Of a stretch of DNA of 28,380 nucleotides, positions 1 through 8,817 are shown piece by piece. The stretch comes from Triparma columacea (taxonomy: Eukaryota > Sar > Bolidophyceae > Parmales > Triparmaceae), in NCBI GenBank assembly GCA_030267965.1, contig BRYA01000221.1, positions 59,706 to 88,085 of the forward strand, read 5' to 3'. The position numbers were made by a program, and so were the translations under genes. Each line of letters opens with the position of its first letter. The first letter of the stretch is position 1. The notes under the pieces were generated by a model that made no database searches, was not told where the DNA came from, and saw nothing but the letters and a program-made list of their open reading frames with translations.

Positions 1-1550
1 ATACAGAGAACGCCCAATATCGGAGCGATTAACACTGTGGCACTGCCAGCGTAGCATTGGGTACACTGAGACCCAAGTTTGTAACTGTCGATGGGACAAC
101 TCTCGCAGAAGTAGTCACTTTCATCCATGCCAAAGTGACACTGTCCGTTAGCAGCGCAGTTCTGGCAAGGCTCGCAAATCAACCCAACGAGTCTTTGTCC
201 CTCGCCGCACATCATTGGAGCAGGGGTTATTAGACATAATATTGATGTTGAGCAGCGAGCAATGAGAGACGATGAAAGTGTGCCGGAAATGCTGGTTGAG
301 CGTAAGTCTAGGTACGTTAAGCTCGTCAGGCCCTCGACAGAAGAAAGGTCGCCTGTCACAAGTGCGAGCCTGTACAAGCGTAGGAACGTTAAGCTCGTCA
401 GGCCCTCGACAGAAGAAAGGTCGCCTGTCACAAGTGCGAGATTGTTCAAGTTTAGGAAAGTTAAGCTCGTCAGGCCCTCGACAGAAGAAAGGTCGCCTGT
501 CACAAGTGCGAGCTCACTCAAGTCTAGGTTCATTAAGCTCGTCAGGCCCTCGACAGAAGAAAGGTCGCCTGTCACAAGTGCGAGCCTATGCAAGTCTAGG
601 TACGTTAAGCTCGTCAGGCCCTCGACAGAAGAAAGGTCGCCTGTCACAAGTGTGAGCCCTCGCAAGTTTAGGATCGTTAAGCTCGTCAGGCCATCGACAG
701 AAGAAAGGTCGCCTGTCACAAGTGTGAGCCATCCCAAGTTTAGGTTCGTTAAGCTCGTCAGGCCCTCGACAGAAGAAAGGTCGCCTGTCACAACAAAAAG
801 CCCGTACAAGCTTAGGTTCGTTAAGCTCGTCAGGCCCTCGACAGATGAAAGGTCGCCTGTCACAAGTGTGAGCCCTCGCAAGTTTAGGTTCGTTAAGCTC
901 GTCAGGCCCTCGACAGAAGAAAGGTCGCCTGTCACAAGTGCAAACTCTCTCAAGTCTAGGAAAGTTAAGCTCGTCAGGCCCTCGACAGAAGAAAGGTCGC
1001 CTGTCACAAGTGTGAGCCTTCCCAAGTCTAGGTTCGTTAAGCTCGTTAGGCCCTCGACAGAAGAAAGGTCGCCTGTCACAAGTGCGAACTCTCTCAAACT
1101 TAGGAACGTTAAGCTCGTCAGGCCCTCGACAGAAGAAAGGTCGCCTGTCACAAGTGCGAGCCTGTTCAAGTCTAGGTACGTTAAGCTCGTCAGGCCCTCG
1201 ACAGAAGAAAGGTCGCCTGTCACAAGTGCGAGCTCTTTCAAGACTAACTCCCTTAACTTAGTCAAATCCTGCAAGTCAGCCAAATCTCCCATTATAACAT
1301 CGCGGCACGACGACGTCACGCGGAGCACTTCGAGCTGCTTCATGCCCTTCAAGTCGGAGAGATCACCTTCCTCCACAGGACAAATCTCCTCGGAAGAAAC
1401 CCAGGCTTGTTGGCTATCGTCCCAAACTTCACCCAAGATGAGCTCCGTCCGGCTTACGTTCGCCGCATAGTCGGACAACTTTGCCCCTTCGGCCCCAACA
1501 ACCAGCGACCCCAGAGCCGCGATGATTGCAATATATATAAAAAAAGGCAT
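1..1550 (-). CDS. Secreted/membrane LRR receptor-like protein, 3' end beyond window
   Basis: An open frame of 516 codons runs without a stop from an ATG at 1550 (good context, GCCGCC before ATG) off the left edge, so it is partial. Residues 1-22 (MPFFIYIAIIAALGSLVVGA...) look like a signal peptide. A short N-terminal cap follows, then about 15 leucine-rich repeats of 24 residues with the pattern LTSLTxLxLxxLALVTGDLSSVEG. After the repeats comes a Cys-rich segment (CEPCQNCAANGQC, CESCP, CTQC) like the EphR/TNFR-like Cys modules common in stramenopile surface proteins. The last visible residues (VLIAPILGVLC) look like the start of a membrane helix. By family knowledge LRR ectodomains bind ligands; the ligand is unknown. 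A 402-codon ORF on the plus strand across the same bases is a shadow of the repeat. No intron is needed in the visible part. Confidence 0.88.
   Translation of the reverse strand, partial: MPFFIYIAIIAALGSLVVGAEGAKLSDYAANVSRTELILGEVWDDSQQAWVSSEEICPVEEGDLSDLKGMKQLEVLRVTSSCRDVIMGDLADLQDLTKLRELVLKELALVTGDLSSVEGLTSLTYLDLNRLALVTGDLSSVEGLTSLTFLSLREFALVTGDLSSVEGLTSLTNLDLGRLTLVTGDLSSVEGLTSLTFLDLREFALVTGDLSSVEGLTSLTNLNLRGLTLVTGDLSSVEGLTSLTNLSLYGLFVVTGDLSSVEGLTSLTNLNLGWLTLVTGDLSSVDGLTSLTILNLRGLTLVTGDLSSVEGLTSLTYLDLHRLALVTGDLSSVEGLTSLMNLDLSELALVTGDLSSVEGLTSLTFLNLNNLALVTGDLSSVEGLTSLTFLRLYRLALVTGDLSSVEGLTSLTYLDLRSTSISGTLSSSLIARCSTSILCLITPAPMMCGEGQRLVGLICEPCQNCAANGQCHFGMDESDYFCESCPIDSYKLGSQCTQCYAGSATVLIAPILGVLC
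316..1251 (-). repeat. 13 tandem 72-bp LRR-coding units
   Basis: Thirteen units start every 72 bp (316, 388, 460 ... 1180 in plus coordinates) with no indels. Outside a window of about 30 nt the units are almost identical; I see only a few single-base changes, mostly synonymous. Inside the window the four x positions of T-x-L-x-L-x-x-L vary strongly: first x is Y/F/N/I, second D/N/S/R, third R/Y/N/S/H/G, fourth R/N/E/G/W/S. In LRR folds these are exposed residues of the concave beta-sheet. Degenerate repeats flank the array on both sides. Confidence 0.93.
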
Positions 1551-1731
1551 GGCGGCCTGCCACACCTTTCTCCAAACAGGTTGACCCCTTGGGGCTGGGT
1601 ACTCCGCGGACACCAAACAATAGGTAGCTTACAACAGGTCGGAGTTATAGATGAGCCAAAACAAAAGGAAGGGGTCAAAATTTCATAAAAACAGTTTTGC
1701 TCATAAAAAACGAGGCCATCAAAATCCCAAA

Positions 1732-3360
1732 ATGGCCTTTGAGCTTATAGCAAGCCATCTAACTTCTGGTGGAGCACTTCTTGATTGTCCTCCTTGTCCA
1801 ATTTGCACGTGAGTATAACATATGATGCGATTGTGGTATAAATAGTCGTATTTGTTGCTCAGATTTCCCCAAATTTTCAACAAATTAATTCTGGTGCGGG
1901 GATGAGGCCATCAAAGTCATTCCATTTATTCCCCTCACCCTCCCAATCTACGCATAAAATACACACAATATCAACTAACACACCCTAATACAACCAGCAC
2001 ACCACTTATAAGACAATCAGCCGATAAAAACAACCCAAAATGGAACCCTTTCTGCGTGCAATGTAATGCCCCAATAGTAGCTTCTCTACCACCTCCTTCT
2101 CTACCATCTCCCTCTCTACCTCCTCCTCCTTCAAACCATCCCTCCAGTCCCCCCCTCGCATCTATAATCCCCCCATCACCCTCCCCCCACAACCAGCGCA
2201 CCCGTTCCCTCTCCTCCTCATCATTAGACTCTGAAGTTTCCTACGACGCATCACACCTAATAACATTAAACGGTCCTTCCTCCACTATACAGGGTAGGGA
2301 GACGACTAAGAGACTCGGTGCTTTCATGATGGAGGGTTGGACTATGCTCGGTGAGGTTTGTTCCAATTGTAACACACCCATGGTGGAGAAGGGGGATGTT
2401 AAGAAGTGCGTTAACCGAGGTTGCGGTGAGGGGGGAGAGGGGGGAGAAGGGCTCAAGGTTGAGTTCAGGGAAGAGGATGGGGGGATCAAGGTAGGACTTG
2501 AGGGTAGCGGTGGGGGCACTCCTGTAGCTAAAGGGTTCTTGAAGTTCGAGCCAGAGCCAGAGGCCAGTTCTGTAGTGGAGCCTTCAATAAGGGAGCTTAA
2601 GATAGCCATGGAGGAGAACCGCGTTCGTCGGGAGAGGGAGGAGAGGGAGACAAGGGGTGTGGGTAACCTGGGGGAGAGGATGCTCAAGGGTTGGGCAATG
2701 CTAGCGGAGTGCTGCGACATTTGCATGACACCTAAAGTCGGGAAGGACGGGGTCGTGGAATGCGTTAACGGCTGTGTGGAAGTCGTGCCCACGTCGGCTG
2801 CGGATGCTGCGAAGAAGGAGGAGGAGGAGGAGGAGGAGGTCAGGGATTTCTTGGGCGCAGACCCTGTCGCAGAGAGGATGGGATCGTGCCTGATGAGGGG
2901 AGGGACCATGACGGACAAAGGGTGCGGGAAGTGCGGGGAGGTCATCATGAGGGAGGCGACGGGAGAGTCGTGGTGCGCGAAATGCGTGGTACCGGGGGGA
3001 GGTGGGGGAGGGAAGAAGGGGGAGGAGAGGGAGGTTGTTGGTGAGGAGGAGGAGGAGGAGGAGGAGGAAGATATGGAGGAACTTCTAGACGACGAGGAGG
3101 CGCTCAACATCCAGAGGCTTCAAGATAGGTTGGGCCGGGCAGCGGCCCAACCTACGAGGGGCGTCCCCCCCTCCCTCTCCCCTCGTGCCCAGGCGTCGGA
3201 CAACTTGGGCATTGGCGAGTGCTACGAAGCCCTGTCACTCAGGCTATCCAAGGCGACGATAAGACTAACGGAATGCGAGGAGGACAAGGTGGAAGTAGAA
3301 GCTAGGAAGATCGAGGCGATTGCAAAGGCCATGAGGGTCATCAGGGAAATGAAGGACTGA
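1732..3360 (+). CDS. Protein with four ZNRD2/SSSCA1-type zinc-ribbon domains
   Basis: Exons 1732-1808 and 1998-3360 give 479 residues (intron 1809-1997, GTGAGT...CCAG, phase 2). The splice is supported by content: exon 1 ends in CPPCPIC and exon 2 continues TPLIRQ...FCVQC, which together form a complete zinc ribbon preceded by the LTSGGALLD helix typical of the autoantigen p27 (ZNRD2) family. Without exon 1 the frame has no upstream ATG. Three more copies follow: EGWTMLGEVCSNC...CVNRGC, KGWAMLAECCDIC...CVNGC and RGGTMTDKGCGKC...CAKC. The linkers are Pro/Ser-, Gly/Glu- and Glu-rich. The C-terminal 60 residues look like a coiled coil. Family members usually have one or two copies. The human relative is a small zinc-binding protein; the role here is unknown. 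Confidence 0.88.
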
Positions 3361-3492
3361 AAAATAGGGAGGAAAATAGCAAAAGCGCTAAGCGAAGGGG
3401 ACGGACCTAACGTGATAAACAACAAAAAGGGGGAATGTTTTACCTACACATACATCTACTTCCTTCTTACCACCCCCCCTTCAGAATAGCTT

Positions 3493-3540
3493 CGTTCTCA
3501 CCCCACAACGTTCTCACCCCACAACGTTCTCACCACAAAC
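3493..3540. repeat. 16-bp direct repeat, three copies
   Basis: The unit CGTTCTCACCCCACAA occurs twice exactly, then once in a slightly altered form, in the 243-bp gap between the convergent ZNRD2-like and bHLH genes. It probably lies in both 3' untranslated regions. No function can be read from it. Confidence 0.85.
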
Positions 3541-3603
3541 TTGTTTTTGTTCACTCTTCCTAACCTATTAAAATATTCGGCGCATTTAGCGCAGCTTCAC
3601 AAA

Positions 3604-4636
3604 CTACGCGCACTGGGCGAAGTCGTTGACCTCGGTCTCCTTTATGGTACCCTCAGGTTTGGGTTTCTCCCCGTTGAGCACGGGCTCAATCCTCATACCA
3701 GGCTTGTTGAGGTCAGCGTCCTTACCGACGACTACGGCGGGGCTAGGTCCGGGGGCGGCGGGGGTGGGGGGGACGACGGATGACACGGGTATGTTGAAGA
3801 TTCCCCCGATCTCCGTGGCTGAGGGGATCGCGTAGGCACCGTCCTTTTGAATGGGGATGGGGTAGACCATGCAGCTGGTGGGGGCCAGGGTGGTGGGGGA
3901 GAGGACGGGGAGGACCATCATTAGGGGGTGCTGGGGGGCAGAGTCAGACGAGGAGGTGGGGATGCAGGATGTAGGGAGAGAGGGGGGGGGAGCGAAAGGG
4001 CTGGTGGAGACGCCAAGAGGAGGGGGAGGAGAGGGGTTAAGCTTGCGACGCTTGTGGCCCTCGCACTCGTCGCGGAGATCCTCGATCACTTTGATCGTCC
4101 GTTGGATCAGGTCGATGCGGTTGGTCGACTTTGAGACCTTTGATGGGAGAGGGGAGATTGAGTCCAACAAGACTGTAAGTTCAGTAAATGCTGAGTTTAC
4201 GTCCCTGTTTTGGGTCGGGATGTGGGGGGGCGAATGGAAGGTATGGTGAGTTAGGGAGGTGGGTGCGTTTTGAGACGTAAAATAGGCAAAAAATAGCCAC
4301 AATATGGGGTGTGATGCGAGTGATGCGCTGACATCCCTAGTGCAACTGCACATTTCAGGCCACTTACATCCTCCTCTGCTTCTCCCTATTCTTCTTCTTG
4401 TTCATTCTCTCCTTTAACTTGTTGTCCTCGTCACCCGCATCAGAATCCAAGTCAAACTGGGCCTCTTTTGTATTCGCCGCCATTGGTTGCTGCTGATGCG
4501 CCTGTTTCTGACCCACCCCCTGCTGGTGCTGTGGTACCTGCTGGTGAGCGTCGAGAGAGAATTCATCACAATCAAACAATCCACTGTCAAATAACAGCGA
4601 TTGAAGAGCTGCGGGGGACGGGGGGACTTCTCCCAT
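3604..4636 (-). CDS. bHLH transcription factor
   Basis: Exons 4636-4368 and 4204-3604 (minus) give 289 residues; the intron has a strong GTAAGT donor and an AAACAG acceptor, phase 2. The splice restores a bHLH at about residues 74-135: basic region KKKNREKQRRMDVNSAF (E85, R88, R89 match the E9/R12/R13 contact positions), helix 1 FTELTVLLDSI, a loop with KVSKSTNR, and helix 2 IDLIQRTIKVIEDL. The N-terminal part is Gln-rich (HQQVPQHQQGVGQKQ) and acidic; the C-terminal half is Pro/Ser/Thr-rich without a recognised domain. By family knowledge it should bind E-box DNA (CANNTG) as a dimer in the nucleus; targets are unknown. It is divergent from the TENA gene (408 bp) and convergent with the ZNRD2-like gene. 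The start is the first ATG of the frame. Confidence 0.85.
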
Positions 4637-5044
4637 TGGAAAAAAAATATGGCTGGGCTTCTCCCATCTTTTGGCTTTGACTCATGCCAAGCACACTCCC
4701 TTCGGATTGACCGGATTTTGGATAGGGGAATCAGGGGACAGGAGGAATTTGAGATCTTTTTAGGCGCGATATATATTCGAATAAACATCTATCTTCCAAC
4801 GTTACAAACGCCCGTCCTCCAACCGTTACAAAAGATACCCAAAATACCCACTTCTCCTGTCCATAACTTCACACCAAGTCCGTCCCTTCCAGCGAATCTT
4901 CAACCTATACGCACCTACACATCATATTAGCTTCCCCTATCGCACACACCCCTTAGTACAGCTTTCTTCCAACGTTACAAACGCCCGTCCTCCAACTGTC
5001 GTCCCCCGTTAAATCAAAAATCTCTCACCAAGGGCACTTTTGAA
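4637..5044. other. Divergent intergenic region, bHLH / TENA promoters
   Basis: This 408-bp region separates two divergent start codons, so it should hold both promoters. It contains an AT-rich stretch (ATATATATTCG at about 4769-4779), the motif TTTAGGCGCGAT (about 4759-4770) that recurs upstream of the carrier gene at 15285-15296, and a 31-bp direct repeat. The part next to the TENA ATG is pyrimidine-rich. Confidence 0.6.
4793..4996. repeat. 31-bp direct repeat pair upstream of the TENA gene
   Basis: Two identical 31-bp copies lie at 4793-4823 and 4966-4996; both contain CCAACGTTACAAACGCCCGT. Part of a third copy (CCAACCGTTACAAAAG) follows the first. They could be paired cis elements or scars of a duplication. 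Confidence 0.9.
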
Positions 5045-5879
5045 ATGTCTGCCAAAGAAACGTTCAGTGAACAGTGTAGAAATGATGTTGACTCAACATG
5101 GAGAAAAATCGTCCATCATCAGTGGACAGACAAACTCGCCGATGGGACCCTGACAGACGCTCAGATGTCCAAGTACTTGCTGCAGGATTATCTGTTCTTG
5201 GACGCCTTCGTGGTTCTGCTGAGCTCCATGATCAGTAAGGCTAGATGTCTCGAGGACAGGATACCGGGTGTGAGTAGGGAAGAAGGAGAGGAGATTGGGG
5301 AGGAGTCAATTTGTTGGTGATGATCTGTGGATGGTTTGTGCGTGTGGGTGGTGCTGTGGGTTGTTTGATGTTCTTCCACTCTCCTTCCATCTCAACTTTC
5401 ATCTCACCTCCCCCCCCCAATCCCCCCCACGGCTCGCTTCGCTCGCCGTCCAGGCCCAGTTTCTTGGTCTAATTACCTCATCCGAGAACACTTACTTTGT
5501 TGACTCCATGGCTCACTACGGTTTGACTCCTGGGGCTGCTCCTGAGTCCGTGACGCAGTCGTTCATTGACCTGATGTTTGAGGCATCTCAAGGGACTCTT
5601 GCTGATTGTCTCGCTGTGCTTACGGTGTGTGAGTGGTCGTACTGCTGTTGGGGGACCAGGGTGGCCCCGAACTCCAAGGTAACCGACCAACCGCATTTTC
5701 AGAGGTGGATCGATTTACACTCGGGGGAGGGCTTTGAGGGGTTGGTTGCGTATCTGAGAGGCTTGCTTGACCACGAGGGAACGCGAATTTCGCAAGAGGA
5801 GAAGGAGAGGGTGAAGAGGCTGTTCCAGACAGCGGTTCGCTACGAGGTCGAGTTCTTTGACATGGCAATGAATGTATAA
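5045..5879 (+). CDS. TENA/THI-4 (thiaminase II-like) family protein
   Basis: Exons 5045-5269 and 5454-5879 give 216 residues, close to the usual length of about 220. Family landmarks are present: LLQDYLFLDAF with D48, the active-site region LTVCEWSY with C134 and Y138, ENTYF after the splice, and the C-terminal EVEFFDMAM with E208 in the position of the catalytic Glu. Bacterial TenA (thiaminase II) hydrolyses aminopyrimidine precursors in thiamine salvage; eukaryotic members are often cytosolic and may have another substrate, so the exact reaction is inferred. The intron (5270-5453, GTGAGT...CCAG, phase 0) ends with the CTCGCTTCGCTCGCC element. The 3' end faces the GH28 gene across 37 bp. Confidence 0.9.
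5433..5453 (+). repeat. Intron 3'-end element (TENA intron)
   Basis: CTCGCTTCGCTCGCC (5433-5447) is followed by GTCCAG and the splice site. The same 15-mer lies in the same place and orientation in intron 3 of the IQ-WW gene. Confidence 0.8.
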
Positions 5880-5916
5880 GTTAGGGTTCGAAAAGAAATA
5901 CCACTTATTCCATTGT

Positions 5917-7449
5917 TTACTCCTCCACGAAACCGTCAGGGACTGGATGGCACCCCCTGCACACCCCGTTTCCAACGAATTCGCTCTTGTAGGTCCCAAC
6001 ACCCCTAAGTCCATCCTCCTTCCACGGCCACTTCCCCAAGATCTTGCTATCCTGCTTGACGACGACGTTGTCGAAGACAATGTTCCTCATAGGGTTCGTC
6101 TCATTCCCGAGTATGGCACCAGGCGACAGCTTGGGGTTGATAATAGTCACATCCTTCAAGGTTATATTCTCGAAGTCGCTGCAACCCTGAGTGGGGCACT
6201 GGCTGTCGAGAAGGGGATAAATCAAAGCACAATCCAACCCCAGCTCGCTGTTGGGCTCGTGTTGCTGCTGAGGGCCTATCCAAATAGCGTACCAGAAGGG
6301 GTCGGCGATGGTGAAGTTCTCAAAGAGGAGGTTGGTGAGCTGGCTCGTCTTCCCATCCAAGCAATCATTGCCGTTGCTCTTGACGTATATCCCCTTCCCC
6401 GTCCCTGGCATGTTGACGTTACGCATTGTTATGCCATCAACGCACTTCCTCCCAGTCGTCGGAGGTACCGACCCGATACTCGCCCCGAAGCCGACCAGCT
6501 CCATATTTTCCATCAGCATGTTTTGCGAGCAGTCATACTCCGTCCCATCCACGCCCACGCTGCCCCTCTGGGAGGGCTTCACGGCGATAGAGTCGTCGTC
6601 GTTGTAAATCTTAACATCATGAATGTAAAAATCTATGCCTGAAGGGTCAATTCCGTCCGTATTCAGATCCTCAGGCTGCAGCAACCAGGCAGGGATCAAT
6701 CCGCTGGCCTTGTCAATCACCCACTCGAAAATCTTGTCCTTCGCGGCTCCTCCGACCATCTTCTGCTGCTTCAGTTCTCTCTGGTAATCCCTGTCGGTCT
6801 CTACCTCAATGTTCCTGATCTCAAATCTGACTCCATCCGCAATCAGATTCCAACTTGGACTGTTGACGAGTTTTAGTCGTTCGATCAGCACGTCGGCACA
6901 GCGAATAAAGTGGAACAACTTGGGGCGGGAATCGTCTCTGTTGGGAGGCAGCGTCCCGGCGATCATCTTGTCCCACCACACCCTCCCATTCCCATCGAAG
7001 AGGGCAGTGGTCGAGGAGGTGAACACAACATCAATTGACTCAGTCACCACAAAACCATCCTGGTACTTCTTCCCGTCATCGGTGAGAGGCCAGTTGTCAA
7101 AATCAACAACGAAGTTCAACACGCCATCAACCTGTATTGTAGCGTTCCTCAGCCCGGAAGCAAGTATTCCACCCACCACATTAAAGGCATCGCCGTCGTC
7201 GGGAACCAAGAGAGTGTCCCCTAGCCCCATTGCATCGAAAGCGTCGTTGAACGCTTTCATGTTAGCGTACGCATCCCCATCTTCCCCAGCAACTGCCCCA
7301 TAATCGAGGACATTGACAAGGCCATCCCCTGCACGAGCTGTGACAGATCCGGACCCACGCCAATGCTGAAATGGGGGATCTATGGGGGGTGCGATCCCGG
7401 AAACGGAACAAGCAAGAGCGGGTAGCGCCAAAAACTTAAATAGCTTCAT
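5917..7449 (-). CDS. GH28 family glycosidase (polygalacturonase-like), secreted
   Basis: A single exon encodes 510 residues with a signal peptide at 1-19 (MKLFKFLALPALACSVSG). The GH28 core is clear: NVLDYGAVAGEDGD near the N-terminus, NSPSWNL at 196-202, NTDGID at 263-268 and NDDDSIAVK at 283-291, keeping the Asp residues of the active site, then GFGASIGS at 320-327 and KGIYVKSN at 352-359. The usual GHGxSIGS motif has Phe in place of His, and the RIK motif reads YVK. A long insert (about 205-260) separates the first and second catalytic segments. Members cleave polygalacturonan or related uronic-acid polymers; given the changed motifs, the substrate may differ. It is divergent from the next gene (224 bp) and convergent with TENA. 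Confidence 0.9.
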   Translation of the reverse strand: MKLFKFLALPALACSVSGIAPPIDPPFQHWRGSGSVTARAGDGLVNVLDYGAVAGEDGDAYANMKAFNDAFDAMGLGDTLLVPDDGDAFNVVGGILASGLRNATIQVDGVLNFVVDFDNWPLTDDGKKYQDGFVVTESIDVVFTSSTTALFDGNGRVWWDKMIAGTLPPNRDDSRPKLFHFIRCADVLIERLKLVNSPSWNLIADGVRFEIRNIEVETDRDYQRELKQQKMVGGAAKDKIFEWVIDKASGLIPAWLLQPEDLNTDGIDPSGIDFYIHDVKIYNDDDSIAVKPSQRGSVGVDGTEYDCSQNMLMENMELVGFGASIGSVPPTTGRKCVDGITMRNVNMPGTGKGIYVKSNGNDCLDGKTSQLTNLLFENFTIADPFWYAIWIGPQQQHEPNSELGLDCALIYPLLDSQCPTQGCSDFENITLKDVTIINPKLSPGAILGNETNPMRNIVFDNVVVKQDSKILGKWPWKEDGLRGVGTYKSEFVGNGVCRGCHPVPDGFVEE

Positions 7450-7673
7450 TCTCCTGATCGCACGAGCTTTGCTTCTTTTGCCCGTCCTGGTGGCCCGACT
7501 TTTATCAAATCCTTGCTTTCAGCCTGTTGGGGTGATTTCCCCACTTTCTCACCTTGAAACATTTGCGTTTGCCACTTTCCTCAACTTACGATTGAATCCG
7601 AGTCAAAATTTACGAACCCAGCCTCCTAACTGCATAAAATCTTCCTGTCCTCGAGCCATTCGCCCGGAATAGA

Positions 7674-8660
7674 ATGGGCTGTTGCTGCTCCACAAACGAC
7701 GACGCAGCCGAAAAAGAGTGGAACGAGCCGCTCATCAAGCCGGGATCATGCGACCAGTCGCACTCTACCGCCTATAATTCCCAAAATGATGCCTCCTCCC
7801 CCTCAACATACCAGAGGTTGAGCACTCAAAGTTCAGGGTCTCCCGTTCAGGGATCCTGGCCCACTACGATGTACGGGACAGAAGATGAGACAAAGACAGC
7901 GCCACCCCCAGCGGCTGCCGTCATCACCTCTCCTGAGCCTGATCAGGAGGAAGAAAAAGATATTCGCGGAAGAAGATTGTCGGCCGTTACGATGGGGTTA
8001 GCGCCGCCTGCACCCTCCCCCCCCCCCAATACTGTCACAACCGCAGCCACAGCCGCAGTTACTACAAAAGGGCCACGGGAAAACATTGAGTCTACGGTCG
8101 AGTCGGGACTTTCACCGAACCCTCCCACCCTCCCACCGAACCCCCCGCCCCCACCCTCAACACCACTTTCTCCCCAAGACGCGCTTGCCGCCCTAAGGAA
8201 CAAGTACGCCAAAAACTCAGGCTATTCTGGCCAAGAAGATCTTACAGTTTCAGCGTATCTGAACAAATCACAGTCAGTACGGAAGGTCATGAGCGATACC
8301 GAGAGGGATATAAAGGAGAAAGTTGGGAATGTCAACCGGGAAATAAAACAGAAAGCCGTCAAGAAAAGGTGGACGATGGGCATGGGCAAAGTGAAGGCTT
8401 TCTTGAACGTGAAAGAAGCGCTGGAAGAAGTGAAGGCTTCCAACGAGCTCTCTGGAGTCGTCGACGACGAGGGCCCAACAAGCTCGGAAAAATCAATGCC
8501 GGGCAAGAATGAAAATAGGGCAGGCGCGGGTGCGAGTGCTGTGGGCACAGGGGAGGGAGATAAGAGTAAGGAGAGGGGCGGCTTCTTCAAGCGTTTCGTG
8601 AGTATGAGTAAATCGCCTCGATCACCTTCAAACAAGCAGGGCGACAACAATTTCGAGTGA
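7674..8660 (+). CDS. Predicted lipid-anchored protein (MGCCCS N-terminus)
   Basis: A single exon encodes 328 residues; I do not recognise the family. The N-terminus MGCCCSTND fits N-myristoylation on Gly2 with palmitoylation on Cys3-5, which would place the protein on a membrane. The first 20 residues, including EPLIKP, resemble the start of LAMTOR1-type lysosomal anchors, but that match is too short to name it. Residues about 30-165 are Ser/Pro/Thr-rich and disordered. About 170-265 is charged and helical (ERDIKEKVGNVNREIKQ...) and the tail is basic (FFKRFVSMSKSPRSP). No introns. Confidence 0.72.
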   Translation: MGCCCSTNDDAAEKEWNEPLIKPGSCDQSHSTAYNSQNDASSPSTYQRLSTQSSGSPVQGSWPTTMYGTEDETKTAPPPAAAVITSPEPDQEEEKDIRGRRLSAVTMGLAPPAPSPPPNTVTTAATAAVTTKGPRENIESTVESGLSPNPPTLPPNPPPPPSTPLSPQDALAALRNKYAKNSGYSGQEDLTVSAYLNKSQSVRKVMSDTERDIKEKVGNVNREIKQKAVKKRWTMGMGKVKAFLNVKEALEEVKASNELSGVVDDEGPTSSEKSMPGKNENRAGAGASAVGTGEGDKSKERGGFFKRFVSMSKSPRSPSNKQGDNNFE

Positions 8661-8817
8661 CGGCAGCGCTTGGTGCACGATAATAAGATGTATTTAGCCC
8701 CTGTCATCACCCAATCTTCCCATTTATTTACCCCTCAAGACTGCAACTTGACTCCAGACTGCAAGATTGACACCCATCAGAGATCCAAAAATTCTCAAAA
8801 CTTAAAAACTCAACAGA

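Noticed and set aside
316..1251. CRISPR-like repeat/variable-spacer pattern
   Set aside because: The 72-bp period is exact, the variable part is codon-structured and the whole is one open LRR frame. It is coding repeat, not CRISPR.
262..1470. 402-codon plus-strand repeat ORF
   Set aside because: It has no fold or signal features, while the minus frame across the same bases gives a signal peptide, canonical LRRs and a Cys-rich end. It is a shadow of the repeat.
2241..3110. 289-codon minus-strand Ser/Pro-rich ORF
   Set aside because: It is antisense to the zinc-ribbon gene and consists of complements of Glu/Gly codons.
5872..6642. 256-codon plus-strand ORF
   Set aside because: Antisense shadow of the GH28 gene, which has a signal peptide and active-site motifs.
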